Part shown: positions 39,406 to 48,066 of the stretch, piece after piece
Layout: each line of letters starts with the position of its first letter
Position numbering within the stretch: the first letter of the stretch is position 1
Source of the DNA: an uncultured Methylobacter sp.
GTDB lineage: Bacteria > Pseudomonadota > Gammaproteobacteria > Methylococcales > Methylomonadaceae
Length of the DNA: 64,000 bases
Direction of reading: 5' to 3'
NCBI GenBank assembly: GCA_903832775.1
Contig: CAILCX010000158.1
Coordinates: 1-64,000, forward strand
Translations under genes and position numbers: made by a program
The notes under the pieces: model-generated
Told to the model about the DNA's origin: nothing
Seen by the model: the letters and a program-made list of their open reading frames with translations, nothing else
The model's database searches: none

Positions 39406-40050
39406 TTAAACTTCTCCGTCCCAATGTAAAAAGTTGTTAAGCAGTTGTAAGCCAACTGCCTGACTTTTTTCGGGATGAAATTGTACGGCAAAAACATTAT
39501 CTTGTGCCAAAGCACAGGCAAATGCTTCTGGGTATTGGGTGGTTGCCGCGATAAGTGCGGACGTGTCAGGTTGCGCATAATAACTGTGCACAAAATAAAA
39601 GCGGCTATCTTGCTGAATGTTGTCCCATAGCGGATGCTTTTGCGTCTGGTGAACCTGGTTCCAGCCCATGTGAGGGATCTTAAGTGTTTCGCCCTCTTGG
39701 TTTTTTAATGAGTCGGAAAAATGCTTGACGTGTCCTGGAAAAATGTCCAGACATTTTATTCCACCATTTTCTTCACTGTCAGTTAACAAAGCCTGCATTC
39801 CCAGGCAAATGCCTAATAAAGGCTTGTTTAGCGCAACTTGCCGGATGACCCTGGATAAACCTGATTCTGTCAGCGCCTGCATACAATCCCTAATAGCACC
39901 AACGCCAGGGAATACAACACGATCAGCCTGCAGAATGGAAGCGGCGTCGGAAACACAAATAACATCGACTTCCGGCGCTGCATGTTGCAGCGCTTTTACG
40001 ATGGAATGCAGATTACCCATTCCATAATCAATTACGGCGACAGAAGACAT
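39406..40050 (-). CDS. hisH: Imidazole glycerol phosphate synthase, glutaminase subunit
   Basis: 214 residues, class I glutamine amidotransferase. It begins VAVIDYGMGNLHSIVKAL; the nucleophile Cys lies in LLGICLGMQAL and the catalytic His/Glu in AVQFHPEKSQ. It supplies ammonia to HisF. 26 bp after hisB. Confidence 0.97.
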   Translation of the reverse strand: MSSVAVIDYGMGNLHSIVKALQHAAPEVDVICVSDAASILQADRVVFPGVGAIRDCMQALTESGLSRVIRQVALNKPLLGICLGMQALLTDSEENGGIKCLDIFPGHVKHFSDSLKNQEGETLKIPHMGWNQVHQTQKHPLWDNIQQDSRFYFVHSYYAQPDTSALIAATTQYPEAFACALAQDNVFAVQFHPEKSQAVGLQLLNNFLHWDGEV

Positions 40051-40076
40051 AAGGACAATAAATTAAATGTACAAGA

Positions 40077-40670
40077 TTAAAGACTGCCTTTGGTGGATGG
40101 CATTATGCCTGCCATGCGTGGGTCAGCGGTAATAGCCATACGAATGGCTCGACCCATGGCTTTAAAAATGGTTTCGGCAACGTGATGGGCATTCGCACCC
40201 TTGAGATTGTCGATATGCAAGGTTACGCCAGCATGATTGACAAAACCCTGAAAAAACTCGCGGAACAAATCGACGTCGAAACTGCCGATCATGGCTTTGG
40301 GATATTTGACGTCATAGAACAAACCGGGACGTCCCGAAAAATCGATGACCACACGCGACAAGGCTTCGTCTAAAGGCACGTAGGCATGGCCGTAACGATA
40401 AATGCCTTTTTTGTCGGTCATAGCTTGAGCAAACGCCTGTCCCAGAGTAATGCCAATATCTTCAACAGTATGGTGGGCGTCTATGGCTAAATCACCGTGG
40501 GCAACAACATCAATGTCAATCAAACCGTGTCTGGCAATTTGATCAAGCATGTGATCAAGAAAAGGAACACCAGTCAAAAATGAGGATTTACCCGAGCCAT
40601 CCAGGTTGATTTTGATTTTAATTTGAGTTTCAAGCGTATTTCGCTCTACTTCCGCAGTACGTTGATCCAT
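40077..40670 (-). CDS. hisB: Imidazoleglycerol-phosphate dehydratase
   Basis: 197 residues from the ATG at 40670; the frame starting at 40745 would add 25 poorly conserved residues. Metal-binding motifs [16 protein letters not shown] and [12 protein letters not shown] are intact. The protein is monofunctional, lacking the histidinol-phosphatase half found in E. coli HisB. It is the first gene of hisBHAFIE-tatABC; no histidine-rich attenuator peptide is seen upstream. Confidence 0.96.
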   Translation of the reverse strand: MDQRTAEVERNTLETQIKIKINLDGSGKSSFLTGVPFLDHMLDQIARHGLIDIDVVAHGDLAIDAHHTVEDIGITLGQAFAQAMTDKKGIYRYGHAYVPLDEALSRVVIDFSGRPGLFYDVKYPKAMIGSFDVDLFREFFQGFVNHAGVTLHIDNLKGANAHHVAETIFKAMGRAIRMAITADPRMAGIMPSTKGSL

Positions 40671-40991
40671 GTTTGAATTATTAATATTTTTAGACTGATT
40701 GCATTTTACTATGACGGGCCAGATTTTGCAGTGTTTGTTATTCAATGTCGAGGCTAAATGAAAAATAGCCAGTATAGACGTTCGTGCACCTTACGACGTC
40801 GGATTGATTTTATACGGCGATGTAGTATTAATATTACGTAAAGTTCAGTTTTGGCTGTCTTTATTATAGATATATTCTGAGGTACTATTAAATCAAGAGA
40901 ATTTATATTATTGGCAGTGTCTTACTATCGGTGCGCTATTTTTATAATGTTATAATCGAAGCCTATAGATAAAATAATAAAGAGAGCAAAC
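40671..40991. other. Intergenic region, no gene seen
   Basis: 321 bp between the hisB start and a small gene on the other strand. It is AT-rich and must contain the his operon promoter. Two TATAAT-like hexamers occur at 40943-40948 and 40951-40956 toward the plus-strand gene, without a convincing -35. No ORF, RNA or repeat is recognised. Confidence 0.5.
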
Positions 40992-41300
40992 TTGGCCGAT
41001 TCAATTCCACGCGATGTGTTTTTGTTACTGGAAACGGCGCTTAACCAGGATAGAGAAAAGGCAGAAGTTTTCGCCAAGGCAATTGAAGGTTCAATTCAAG
41101 ACATTGAACCTCAGGCTGAAAAGCATATTAGCCGCAAAAAAGGCACAATAAAAGCACAGCTTTGCAACGAGTTACGCACAGAATTGGCGACTAAAGAATT
41201 TGTGTGAGCTGAGATTAACGGGGGCGCACTGAAATTAGCGATGTTCGAGCTGAAATTAACGTGCTTCGTGTTTAGCTTAAACAAAATACTTTGTAGTTAA
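40992..41300 (+). pseudogene. Truncated coiled-coil protein, DUF1640-like
   Basis: A TTG-started frame of 71 codons (AGAGAG upstream) encodes a charged helix: REKAEVFAKAIEGSI then ELRTELATKEFV, resembling proteins of the DUF1640 coiled-coil type, which continue with more heptads and a C-terminal membrane helix. Here a TGA at 41205-41207 follows ATKEFV, and the same frame then reads on for 30 codons of helix-like sequence with an about 21-bp imperfect repeat (GAGCTGAAATTAAC-type), the length of one heptad, to TAA at 41298. No membrane helix is left. It may be a decaying gene or a genuine short protein ending at 41207. The next 221 bp to 41521 hold no gene. Confidence 0.45.
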
Positions 41301-41521
41301 AGATATTAGTTGGAATTGCAGTAATTGGATTGACCTTATTTAACTCTGTCTTTGTCAAATTAGTTGAACTGATCATGAAATAATCTAAAAATCGCCTTGG
41401 TGCTTTAGGTGAAACTGATGATTAAGCTTCTGAATCCTTGTTACTCGTTGATACCCAGATAAGTCTTGGCTTTTTATTTTCGTATTACGATTAACAGCAA
41501 TAATCTCTTAAGGAGTTAATC

Positions 41522-43180
41522 ATGAATGAGCCGTCACCTAATGATGTGCTGACCTTCAAGCTAAATGACGACGGTAAGTTGCTGGCGATATTCGAGGCCT
41601 GTGAAAACAAGCCTGCTTTGGATATGGAAGCAATTAAAGAAGCATTGTTGAAACAAGGTGTTGCAAACTTGTTTATATTTGAGAATGCGCTTACACACCT
41701 GTTAAAACAGTACAACAATCCTAATCAGGGCTTTGTTCTGGAGATTGGCGAACGCCGGAACGGCGAATGCATAATCAAGGTTGATCCCGTCAAAATGTCT
41801 GCGAGTCTAACATTAGTTCCTCCTTATGGTGGTAATCCGCTTACTTTGGAACAAATTCAGCTGGCTATAAAGGGAAAAGGGATTATACGCGGCATTTTGA
41901 ACAATGAAATCCTGGCGGCCTTAAAGGAAGGGCGAGCATCCGAACGTATCATTGCCAAAGGATTGGAGTCCGTGAAAGGCACGGATGCAAGGTTTCAAAG
42001 TCTGATACCTCAAATTAGGGAACGAAAACCGCAGGTAGACCAGCACGGTGTAGCCGACTTTCGTGACCTTGGGGATCTTATTGTTGTAAAGCAGGGTGAT
42101 CCGTTAATGTGCCGCACCCCACCCACTGCCGGTAAAAAAGGCTGGGACATAACCGGACTGATCCTTTCTCCGCAACCCGGCCAGGATATCCAATACGCTT
42201 CCGGGTTAACAGGAGTCGAACTTGACCTAGAATCAGAAGGTGATGCGGATAATATCAGTCTCTTGCTGGCTGCAATCACCGGACAGCCCAAGCTTGTGTC
42301 AAATGGTGTTATCGTAGAACCTACTATCAACTTACCACTGGTCGACCTCTCGACTGGAAACGTAAATTTTGACGGCACTATCAATATTAAAGGCGACGTA
42401 AAAGACGGGATGAAGGTTTACGCCACAGGGGATGTCTTTATAGGTGGAACCGTTGAAGCGGCAGAGATCGTAGCTGATGGGAACATCGTTATTAAAGGCG
42501 GCGTCATTGGTCACAGCGAATTAAGTGGAGATACTAACGTAGCGCCTACTTTTAACGCAAGAGTTATTAGCAAAGGCTCAATCAGTGCGCGCTTTGCGGA
42601 AAATGTCTGCATGGAAGCCAACATGGATATCCTTATCACAGAGTTTTCCATGCATAACTATTTGACCTCGCTGAATCGAATAGTTGTCGGCAAACCTGGA
42701 GCAAAAAAAGGTCGGATTATTGGCGGTCTTACTTGTGCATCGAACCTTGTAAGAACAGCAACATTAGGCACAAAATCCGGCCTAATAACCAAGGTCAGGG
42801 TCGGGTTCAACCCTTTTCTCCAGGTGCAGTTTGATAAACTTACGCTAGAGATTGAAGCAGTTGAAAAGGAGTTGGAGAACATTAAAAAGATCATTGCTTT
42901 TATTGGGCTTCATCCGGAAAAAGACAAAGATGGCTTGTTAAATAAACTATTACACACACGAGAGCAATTTGAAGTTGATTGTCCACGGCTGCATGCCGAA
43001 CACTTGAAAGTGCAGTCGCAGATGACCTTACCCGAAAAAGTTCAGATTATCGTTGAAGAGGCTGTTCATGCCGGAACTGAAATTCAGCTTGGAAATGCCA
43101 TTTGTAAAAACAATCAGGAGCGAGGTAAGGGCGTGTTTCAAATCATTGATGGAGCAATCAGCTTTGGAAGCGTTTTTTAA
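41522..43180 (+). CDS. FapA-family (DUF342) protein
   Basis: 552 residues of DUF342/FapA, a polymer-forming beta-helix family of unclear function in gammaproteobacteria. The N-terminal domain has VKGTDARFQSLIPQ; the central part has MCRTPPTAGKKGWDITG and the right-handed beta-helix repeats GTINIKGDVKDGMKVYATGD; the C-terminal part is coiled coil (EIEAVEKELENIKKI). A strong ribosome site AAGGAG precedes the ATG. Single gene. Confidence 0.9.
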   Translation: MNEPSPNDVLTFKLNDDGKLLAIFEACENKPALDMEAIKEALLKQGVANLFIFENALTHLLKQYNNPNQGFVLEIGERRNGECIIKVDPVKMSASLTLVPPYGGNPLTLEQIQLAIKGKGIIRGILNNEILAALKEGRASERIIAKGLESVKGTDARFQSLIPQIRERKPQVDQHGVADFRDLGDLIVVKQGDPLMCRTPPTAGKKGWDITGLILSPQPGQDIQYASGLTGVELDLESEGDADNISLLLAAITGQPKLVSNGVIVEPTINLPLVDLSTGNVNFDGTINIKGDVKDGMKVYATGDVFIGGTVEAAEIVADGNIVIKGGVIGHSELSGDTNVAPTFNARVISKGSISARFAENVCMEANMDILITEFSMHNYLTSLNRIVVGKPGAKKGRIIGGLTCASNLVRTATLGTKSGLITKVRVGFNPFLQVQFDKLTLEIEAVEKELENIKKIIAFIGLHPEKDKDGLLNKLLHTREQFEVDCPRLHAEHLKVQSQMTLPEKVQIIVEEAVHAGTEIQLGNAICKNNQERGKGVFQIIDGAISFGSVF

Positions 43181-43305
43181 TGTGAAAAATTTCAGTTTTT
43201 GGTAACCAGAGCAACGGCTGATCTGCGATGTGGTAAAATCGTATGCATTGTTTAAATTCATTGTATGCCAAACAATAAAACTGTAAAAATTGAGAGGAAA
43301 AAATT

Positions 43306-43521
43306 ATGAAATTTAGTCCCTGTATTGATGAATGTACTTATGATGGAACTCATTGCCAAGGTTGTGGCCGATCGCATGAGGAAATCGCCGAAACAAAAAA
43401 GCTAGTTATGGCAGTCGTTAATTTTGCCCAAATACAAGAATATGAAAATATTGAGGAATTTTCAAATGCGATCGGGCAGAGCGTATTAAAAAAATTAAAG
43501 AAATCCTCAGCAGGAAAATAG
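43306..43521 (+). CDS. Small Cys-rich protein, DUF1289-like
   Basis: 71 residues beginning MKFSPCIDECTYDGTHCQGC followed by GRSHEEIAETKKL. The four cysteines near the start (C-X3-C-X6-C-X2-C) resemble DUF1289 proteins, which are small putative metal-binding proteins. GAGAGG precedes the ATG. Function unknown. The SemiSWEET gene begins 21 bp downstream. Confidence 0.75.
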   Translation: MKFSPCIDECTYDGTHCQGCGRSHEEIAETKKLVMAVVNFAQIQEYENIEEFSNAIGQSVLKKLKKSSAGK

Positions 43522-43542
43522 TCGCTTTATACCCCCCTTTTT

Positions 43543-43827
43543 ATGATAAACACTCCTGAAATTATTGGCTATTTAGCGGCGACACTCACTACGTCTTCTT
43601 TTTTGCCCCAAGCAATTTTAACCATAAAAACCAGGGATACAGAATCCCTTTCTCTGGGCATGTACAGCAGCTTTACTTTGGGGGTGCTGTGCTGGCTTAT
43701 TTATGGCCTTTATCTGAATGACAAGGCCATTATATTTTCAAACGCAATAACCTTGTTGCTGTCCGCTTCTATACTTTACTTTAAGATACGCAATATATTC
43801 CACAAGAGAAAACACAATCGGGCTTAA
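43543..43827 (+). CDS. SemiSWEET-type small sugar transporter
   Basis: 94 residues, three membrane helices, one triple-helix unit of the SWEET/PQ-loop family. The PQ motif appears in TTSSFLPQAILTIKTRDTES with the conserved Thr-Arg-Ser loop, and WLIYGLYLND follows. SemiSWEETs dimerise to carry sugars down their gradient. The substrate is unknown. The stop overlaps the stop of the convergent VOC gene by 4 bp. Confidence 0.9.
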   Translation: MINTPEIIGYLAATLTTSSFLPQAILTIKTRDTESLSLGMYSSFTLGVLCWLIYGLYLNDKAIIFSNAITLLLSASILYFKIRNIFHKRKHNRA

Positions 43828-44198
43828 GGCTGTTGAAGAATTTCCAGAGCATTGCCGTCCGGATCGCGACAAAATAACGCTTTTCGGCCGGAGATGCTTA
43901 AGGTGTAAACCGTTCCCGTCCTATCCAGAGTATCCTTAATCGGTGTCAAATCTTCAACACTCAAGGCAATGTGTCGATCACGACCACCATGCACAGGGCG
44001 ACCTGTTGTTGGATCTGGATTTTCCAACTCCAATAAATGAATTTGTTGGGCGCCCAATTGTAACCAGGCACCTGGAAAACCCAAATCGGGTCTTTCGGTT
44101 TGTTGCAAGCCAATAACATCACAATAAAATTTAAGTGATTCGACGGTGTTGGAAACAATGAGGCTGGAATGACTCAGGGTAAAATTTATTTTTGTCAT
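43824..44198 (-). CDS. VOC-family (glyoxalase-fold) protein
   Basis: 124 residues from the ATG at 44198, matching the family start (FTLSHSSLIVSNTVESLKFY); the frame from 44243 adds an unlikely leader. Two beta-alpha-beta-beta-beta units are visible, with metal-site candidates in LSHSSLIV, HLLELENP, DRHIALSVED and the C-terminal FCRDPDGNALEI. Could be a glyoxalase, dioxygenase or resistance protein; substrate not determinable. Confidence 0.82.
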   Translation of the reverse strand: MTKINFTLSHSSLIVSNTVESLKFYCDVIGLQQTERPDLGFPGAWLQLGAQQIHLLELENPDPTTGRPVHGGRDRHIALSVEDLTPIKDTLDRTGTVYTLSISGRKALFCRDPDGNALEILQQP

Positions 44199-44301
44199 TA
44201 TGATAATGGGCTGGAAGGACGTGTAGAAAATAATTCGCAACAAGGCCGGAACTAACTTAGTTCCTGGTCAATTACAAAAAGCCAGAGTTAGCCCGATTAA
44301 A

Positions 44302-44766
44302 TCAAAGCGATTTTATTTTGTTCAATACTGCCTGGGCATGTCCGTCTGGCGTAACACCGTATTCCACATCAACTAAAATACCTACTTTGTTAATAATGAA
44401 GGTAGAGCGGAAAATGGCCATACTTTTAACGCCATTTTTTTCGCGTTCCCGCCAGACACCATAACTTTCGCAGAGTTCGCCATCCACATCGGCCAGTAAA
44501 TCCAGGCGCAGATCAAATTTGGTTATAAAGTCTGTATGGCTGGCACAACTGTCTTTGCTGACCCCGATAATTACTGTATCTGCAGTTGCAAATTCCTCGG
44601 CAAGCTGGGTAAATTCGTTCGCCTCGATGGTGCAACCTGGCGTGTCATCTTTGGGATAGAAATACAAAACAACATTCTTTTTGCCGAAAAAGTCAGACAA
44701 ACTGACAGTTTCATCGTTTTGGTTTTTTGAACTGAACAGCGGAGCCGGTTGGCTTTTTTCTAACAT
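44302..44766 (-). CDS. bcp: Thioredoxin-dependent peroxiredoxin Bcp
   Basis: 154 residues. The peroxidatic Cys45 lies in the motif YPKDDTPGCTIEANEF, preceded by VVLYF. It reduces hydroperoxides using thioredoxin. The resolving Cys five residues later, found in E. coli Bcp, is absent (Asn49 region), so this is a one-Cys-like or distant-Cys form; Cys at about 83 and 98 are alternatives. Single gene. Confidence 0.9.
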   Translation of the reverse strand: MLEKSQPAPLFSSKNQNDETVSLSDFFGKKNVVLYFYPKDDTPGCTIEANEFTQLAEEFATADTVIIGVSKDSCASHTDFITKFDLRLDLLADVDGELCESYGVWREREKNGVKSMAIFRSTFIINKVGILVDVEYGVTPDGHAQAVLNKIKSL

Positions 44767-44848
44767 GGAAAACTCCTTAAGAATTTTTGGATAGATAAAA
44801 CGGGAGTCAGCAGTTTAAGGCTATCGCGGTATCGCTGCAAGTCAACTA

Positions 44849-44895
44849 TAAAATCCCCGCAGGCCTATGGCCTTTTAAGCAATCTTAGCGGGGAT
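44849..44895 (-). terminator. Intrinsic terminator of rdgC with nested hairpin
   Basis: Read on the minus strand just after the rdgC stop, ATCCCCGC (44888-44895) pairs with GCGGGGAT (44853-44860) and is followed by TTTTA. Within the loop a second stem AGGCC/GGCCT (44861-44865 and 44869-44873) forms. The outer stem plus T-run is a good rho-independent terminator. Confidence 0.75.
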
Positions 44896-44907
44896 GAGCA
44901 TTACAGA

Positions 44908-45816
44908 TCAGGCTTTATTTTCGCCGCCGAACACTTCCAGCAAGCGGGGAAGAAAATTGGCCAATTCCAGCGACATAATTGAAAAATCAACATCAAACTG
45001 TTCTGCTTCAGATTCGGTATCAATGTCAGAAACCTGATCCTGAATTAAATCAAGAAACTTCAGGCGCTTGATGGAAAGGTTTTCATCGACAATAAACGAC
45101 AGACGGTCAGCCCAATTCAGAGCCAGTTTGATGACTTCTTTGCCGGTATCCAGATGGTTTTTAATTTCTGGCAGACTCAGGTCATGGCGTTTACAACGGA
45201 TAATGCCACCTTCTTCTTCCGGAGCGCGTAATTCACATTCATCTTCAATCGTAATATCGTCTGGCGCTTGATGATTAATTAACCACTCGGTCATGATTTT
45301 AACGGGTTTTTCGATGGTGTTCAGGGGCACGGCTGGTAATGAACCCAGGCATTTACGCAAATTGCTCAGTAAGTCTTCGGCTTTTTTTGCAGAAGCGGCA
45401 TCGACAATTAACCAGCCGCCTTTGGGGTCGATATAGGCGTAAGTTTTATTTGAAAAAGTAAACGCCCGGGGTAATAACTCAAAGATAAGCTCATCCTTGA
45501 TAGCGGTGCGTTCTTTTTTTGCCAATTTGCGGCCTTGCTGTTCTTCGGTTTCAAGAATTTTTTCCTGCAACATTTCATTAACAACAGACGCAGGCAGAAC
45601 TCTTTCTTCCTTCTTTCCGCACAGCATCAAAAAGCCATTCGCACTATGGACCAGTTGTTCCGAGGATTTGCCCAGCGGTGAAGTCCAGCCAAAAGTTGAC
45701 TCTTCATGACTGCCGCAGGGTCGAAAAGCCATTTGTTCAAGTTTAAGTTCCAGATCTTCTGGAGCCATTGTAAATTCTTCTGTTAGACGAAAAATGCTAA
45801 GATTTTTAAACCACAT
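44908..45816 (-). CDS. rdgC: Recombination-associated protein RdgC
   Basis: 302 residues. It begins MWFKNLSIFRL, with AFRPCGSHEESTFGWTSPLG, NEMLQEKILETEEQQGRKL and the Tyr-rich YAYIDPKGGWLIVDAASAKK, all conserved in RdgC, a ring-shaped DNA-binding dimer that limits RecA activity. Length is normal. Single gene with its own terminator. Confidence 0.95.
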   Translation of the reverse strand: MWFKNLSIFRLTEEFTMAPEDLELKLEQMAFRPCGSHEESTFGWTSPLGKSSEQLVHSANGFLMLCGKKEERVLPASVVNEMLQEKILETEEQQGRKLAKKERTAIKDELIFELLPRAFTFSNKTYAYIDPKGGWLIVDAASAKKAEDLLSNLRKCLGSLPAVPLNTIEKPVKIMTEWLINHQAPDDITIEDECELRAPEEEGGIIRCKRHDLSLPEIKNHLDTGKEVIKLALNWADRLSFIVDENLSIKRLKFLDLIQDQVSDIDTESEAEQFDVDFSIMSLELANFLPRLLEVFGGENKA

Positions 45817-45912
45817 GCGTAACGGATACCTTGTAAATTAAATTGTTGGAGCATTATCGCAAATTTAGCGCCATAAAAATAAAGTAAATTTTCAGGCGTG
45901 AATAAACTCGAT

Positions 45913-46704
45913 TCAAACCCACAGCAATTTGGTCGCCATCACAAACAGCAACAGCGAAAAATAACGTTTTAATTTTTCAGCAGGCAGTTTGTGAGCCAGC
46001 TTTGCGCCTAGCATCGCTGTGTAGGTACTGGTCAGAACAATGCCGAAAAAAGACGGCAAATAAATATAACCCAAACTCCAGGCGGGCAACTGCAAAGCAT
46101 CCTTGCCCAAGAGCGCATAGCCAATTGAACCAGCAAACGCTATGGGTAAACCGCAGGCGCTGGCCACCGCAACGGCATTTCGAATCGGTGTTTGAAAATG
46201 CACTAAAAAGGGCACAATCAGTGTGCCTCCACCAATACCCAGCAGCGACGAAAACAGTCCGATAATAGTGGAAGCGCCAAAATCCAAGGCTTTCGATGAC
46301 GGTTCACGCCCCGGTTTGGGCTTAAACTGAATAGCCATTTGCACGCCCACAATGAGCAGGTAAACAATAAAAACATAGCGCAAAATGTTACCCGTTATCT
46401 GTTCGGCAACTACAGCTCCAATTCCCGCGCCGATTAAAATACCTGGCGCCAGGTTTTTTACTTTAGGCCATAAAACTGAGTTTAATCGATGGTGGGCCAA
46501 TACCGAAGAGATTGAGGTTAGAATGATGGTTGCTAACGAGGTTGCGACTGACATGATCATAACCAGATCTGCCGGAAATCCTTGGGCTGCAAAGACCACC
46601 GCTAAAATCGGCACAATAATCAGGCCACCGCCGACGCCGAACAGTCCGGCAATTAAGCCGGAAACTGTGCCCAATAAGATACTGACTAGAAAAATTGTTA
46701 TCAC
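45913..46704 (-). CDS. TauE/SafE-family membrane permease
   Basis: 263 residues, about eight helices in two repeats, each with the glycine-rich signature: GLIAGLFGVGGGLIIVPIL near the start and GLFSSLLGIGGGTLIVPFL in the second half. The family exports sulfite, sulfoacetate or other anions. The substrate is not fixed by sequence. It is divergent from cca with about 120 bp between starts. Confidence 0.92.
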   Translation of the reverse strand: MITIFLVSILLGTVSGLIAGLFGVGGGLIIVPILAVVFAAQGFPADLVMIMSVATSLATIILTSISSVLAHHRLNSVLWPKVKNLAPGILIGAGIGAVVAEQITGNILRYVFIVYLLIVGVQMAIQFKPKPGREPSSKALDFGASTIIGLFSSLLGIGGGTLIVPFLVHFQTPIRNAVAVASACGLPIAFAGSIGYALLGKDALQLPAWSLGYIYLPSFFGIVLTSTYTAMLGAKLAHKLPAEKLKRYFSLLLFVMATKLLWV

Positions 46705-46826
46705 GTTATTCCTGATTTAGTGTGTGACATTAAAAATAGGGTTTACAGCAACTAACACCACCATTATGCCTCTATAAATACCGCTGTGCTATGCTAGCGC
46801 CATTATTAAATGACTTGAGTAATGCT

Positions 46827-48059
46827 GTGGAAATATACCTTGTTGGCGGCGCGGTGCGCGATAGATTACTGGGACTTCCCGTCAAGGAACAGGATTGGGT
46901 GGTCATCGGTGAAACGTCTGAATCCATGTTGGATAAGGGCTTTCGCTCGGTCGGCAAGGATTTTCCGGTATTTTTACACCCAAAAACACACGAAGAATAT
47001 GCCCTGGCCAGAACCGAAAGAAAAACAGCTCCCGGATATAAAGGTTTTAAGGTATATGCCGCGCCAGATGTTACGCTAGAGCAGGATTTAATTCGTCGTG
47101 ATTTGACGATTAATGCAATGGCATTGTCGCCGCAAGGACAGTTAATTGATCCTTACGGTGGACAACACGATCTTGAACAACGCATTTTTCGACATGTTTC
47201 GCCGGCTTTTGCCGAAGATCCGGTTCGTATTTTGCGTCTCGCCCGTTTTGCTGCACGCTACGCCCATCTGGGTTTTACGTTGGCTGAAGAAACCTTGATG
47301 CTTATGCAAGCGATGGTGGCGGCAGGAGAAGTCGATCATCTGGTTCCCGAGCGTGTGTGGGCAGAACTGTTTAAAGCGCTAAATGAAAAATCACCCAGCG
47401 CTTTTTTTCATATATTAAAAGACTGTTCCGCACTCAATATTATCTTCCCGGAAATACAGGCTTTATTTGGTGTACCGCAGCCGGAAAAATATCATCCCGA
47501 AATTGATACCGGTGTTCATGTGATGATGTGTTTGGAGCAAGCCGCTTTGTTATCAGTTAATCCCGAAGTCAGATTTGCGGTCCTTGTTCATGATTTGGGC
47601 AAAGGAGTAACGCCCAAAGTCGAATGGCCGCATCATTATGGACATGAAACCCTAGGGTTACCGGTATTGGAAAAGCTGTGCAACCGTTTGCGAGTGCCCA
47701 ATACGTTTAAATCGCTGGCGCTGCAAGTCATGCAATACCATACTCATTGTCATCAGGTTTTTGACTTACGCGCTTCAACCTTAACCGATATGCTGACTGC
47801 CTTGGGAGCGCACAAACCCAGCAATAAATTGCCCGATTTTTTACTGGCCTGCGAGGCGGATTCCAAAGGCAGAACCGGTTTGGAAAACACGCTTTATCCT
47901 CAAGCTGAATTGCTAAGGGGTGCAGCCAGCGCCTTGTCATCGATTGACACTTCTTCGGTTATGGACGGGGCGTTGCAAGGTCCACAAATAGGTGAGGCAA
48001 TCCGTCGATTAAGAATTAAGGCAGTTGCCGAGTTTGTGGCGTTGTATGGGAAGCATTAA
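46827..48059 (+). CDS. cca: CCA tRNA nucleotidyltransferase (multifunctional)
   Basis: 410 residues from a GTG at 46827 (preceded by GAG; protein then begins with the conserved EIYLVGGAVRDRLLGLPVKE); a frame from ATG 46791 would add 12 residues. It adds or repairs the 3' CCA of tRNAs. Catalytic DXD-type residues, LARTERKTAPGY and RRDLTINAMA are present, and the C-terminal HD domain (VHDLGKG, PHHYGHE) carries the phosphohydrolase site seen in E. coli Cca. Relevant since the tRNA here encodes its own CCA. Confidence 0.94.
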   Translation: MEIYLVGGAVRDRLLGLPVKEQDWVVIGETSESMLDKGFRSVGKDFPVFLHPKTHEEYALARTERKTAPGYKGFKVYAAPDVTLEQDLIRRDLTINAMALSPQGQLIDPYGGQHDLEQRIFRHVSPAFAEDPVRILRLARFAARYAHLGFTLAEETLMLMQAMVAAGEVDHLVPERVWAELFKALNEKSPSAFFHILKDCSALNIIFPEIQALFGVPQPEKYHPEIDTGVHVMMCLEQAALLSVNPEVRFAVLVHDLGKGVTPKVEWPHHYGHETLGLPVLEKLCNRLRVPNTFKSLALQVMQYHTHCHQVFDLRASTLTDMLTALGAHKPSNKLPDFLLACEADSKGRTGLENTLYPQAELLRGAASALSSIDTSSVMDGALQGPQIGEAIRRLRIKAVAEFVALYGKH

Positions 48060-48066
48060 CAAGATT

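Noticed and set aside
46002-46265. Plus-strand frame opposite the TauE/SafE gene
   Set aside because: Shadow of a well-conserved membrane protein on the other strand.
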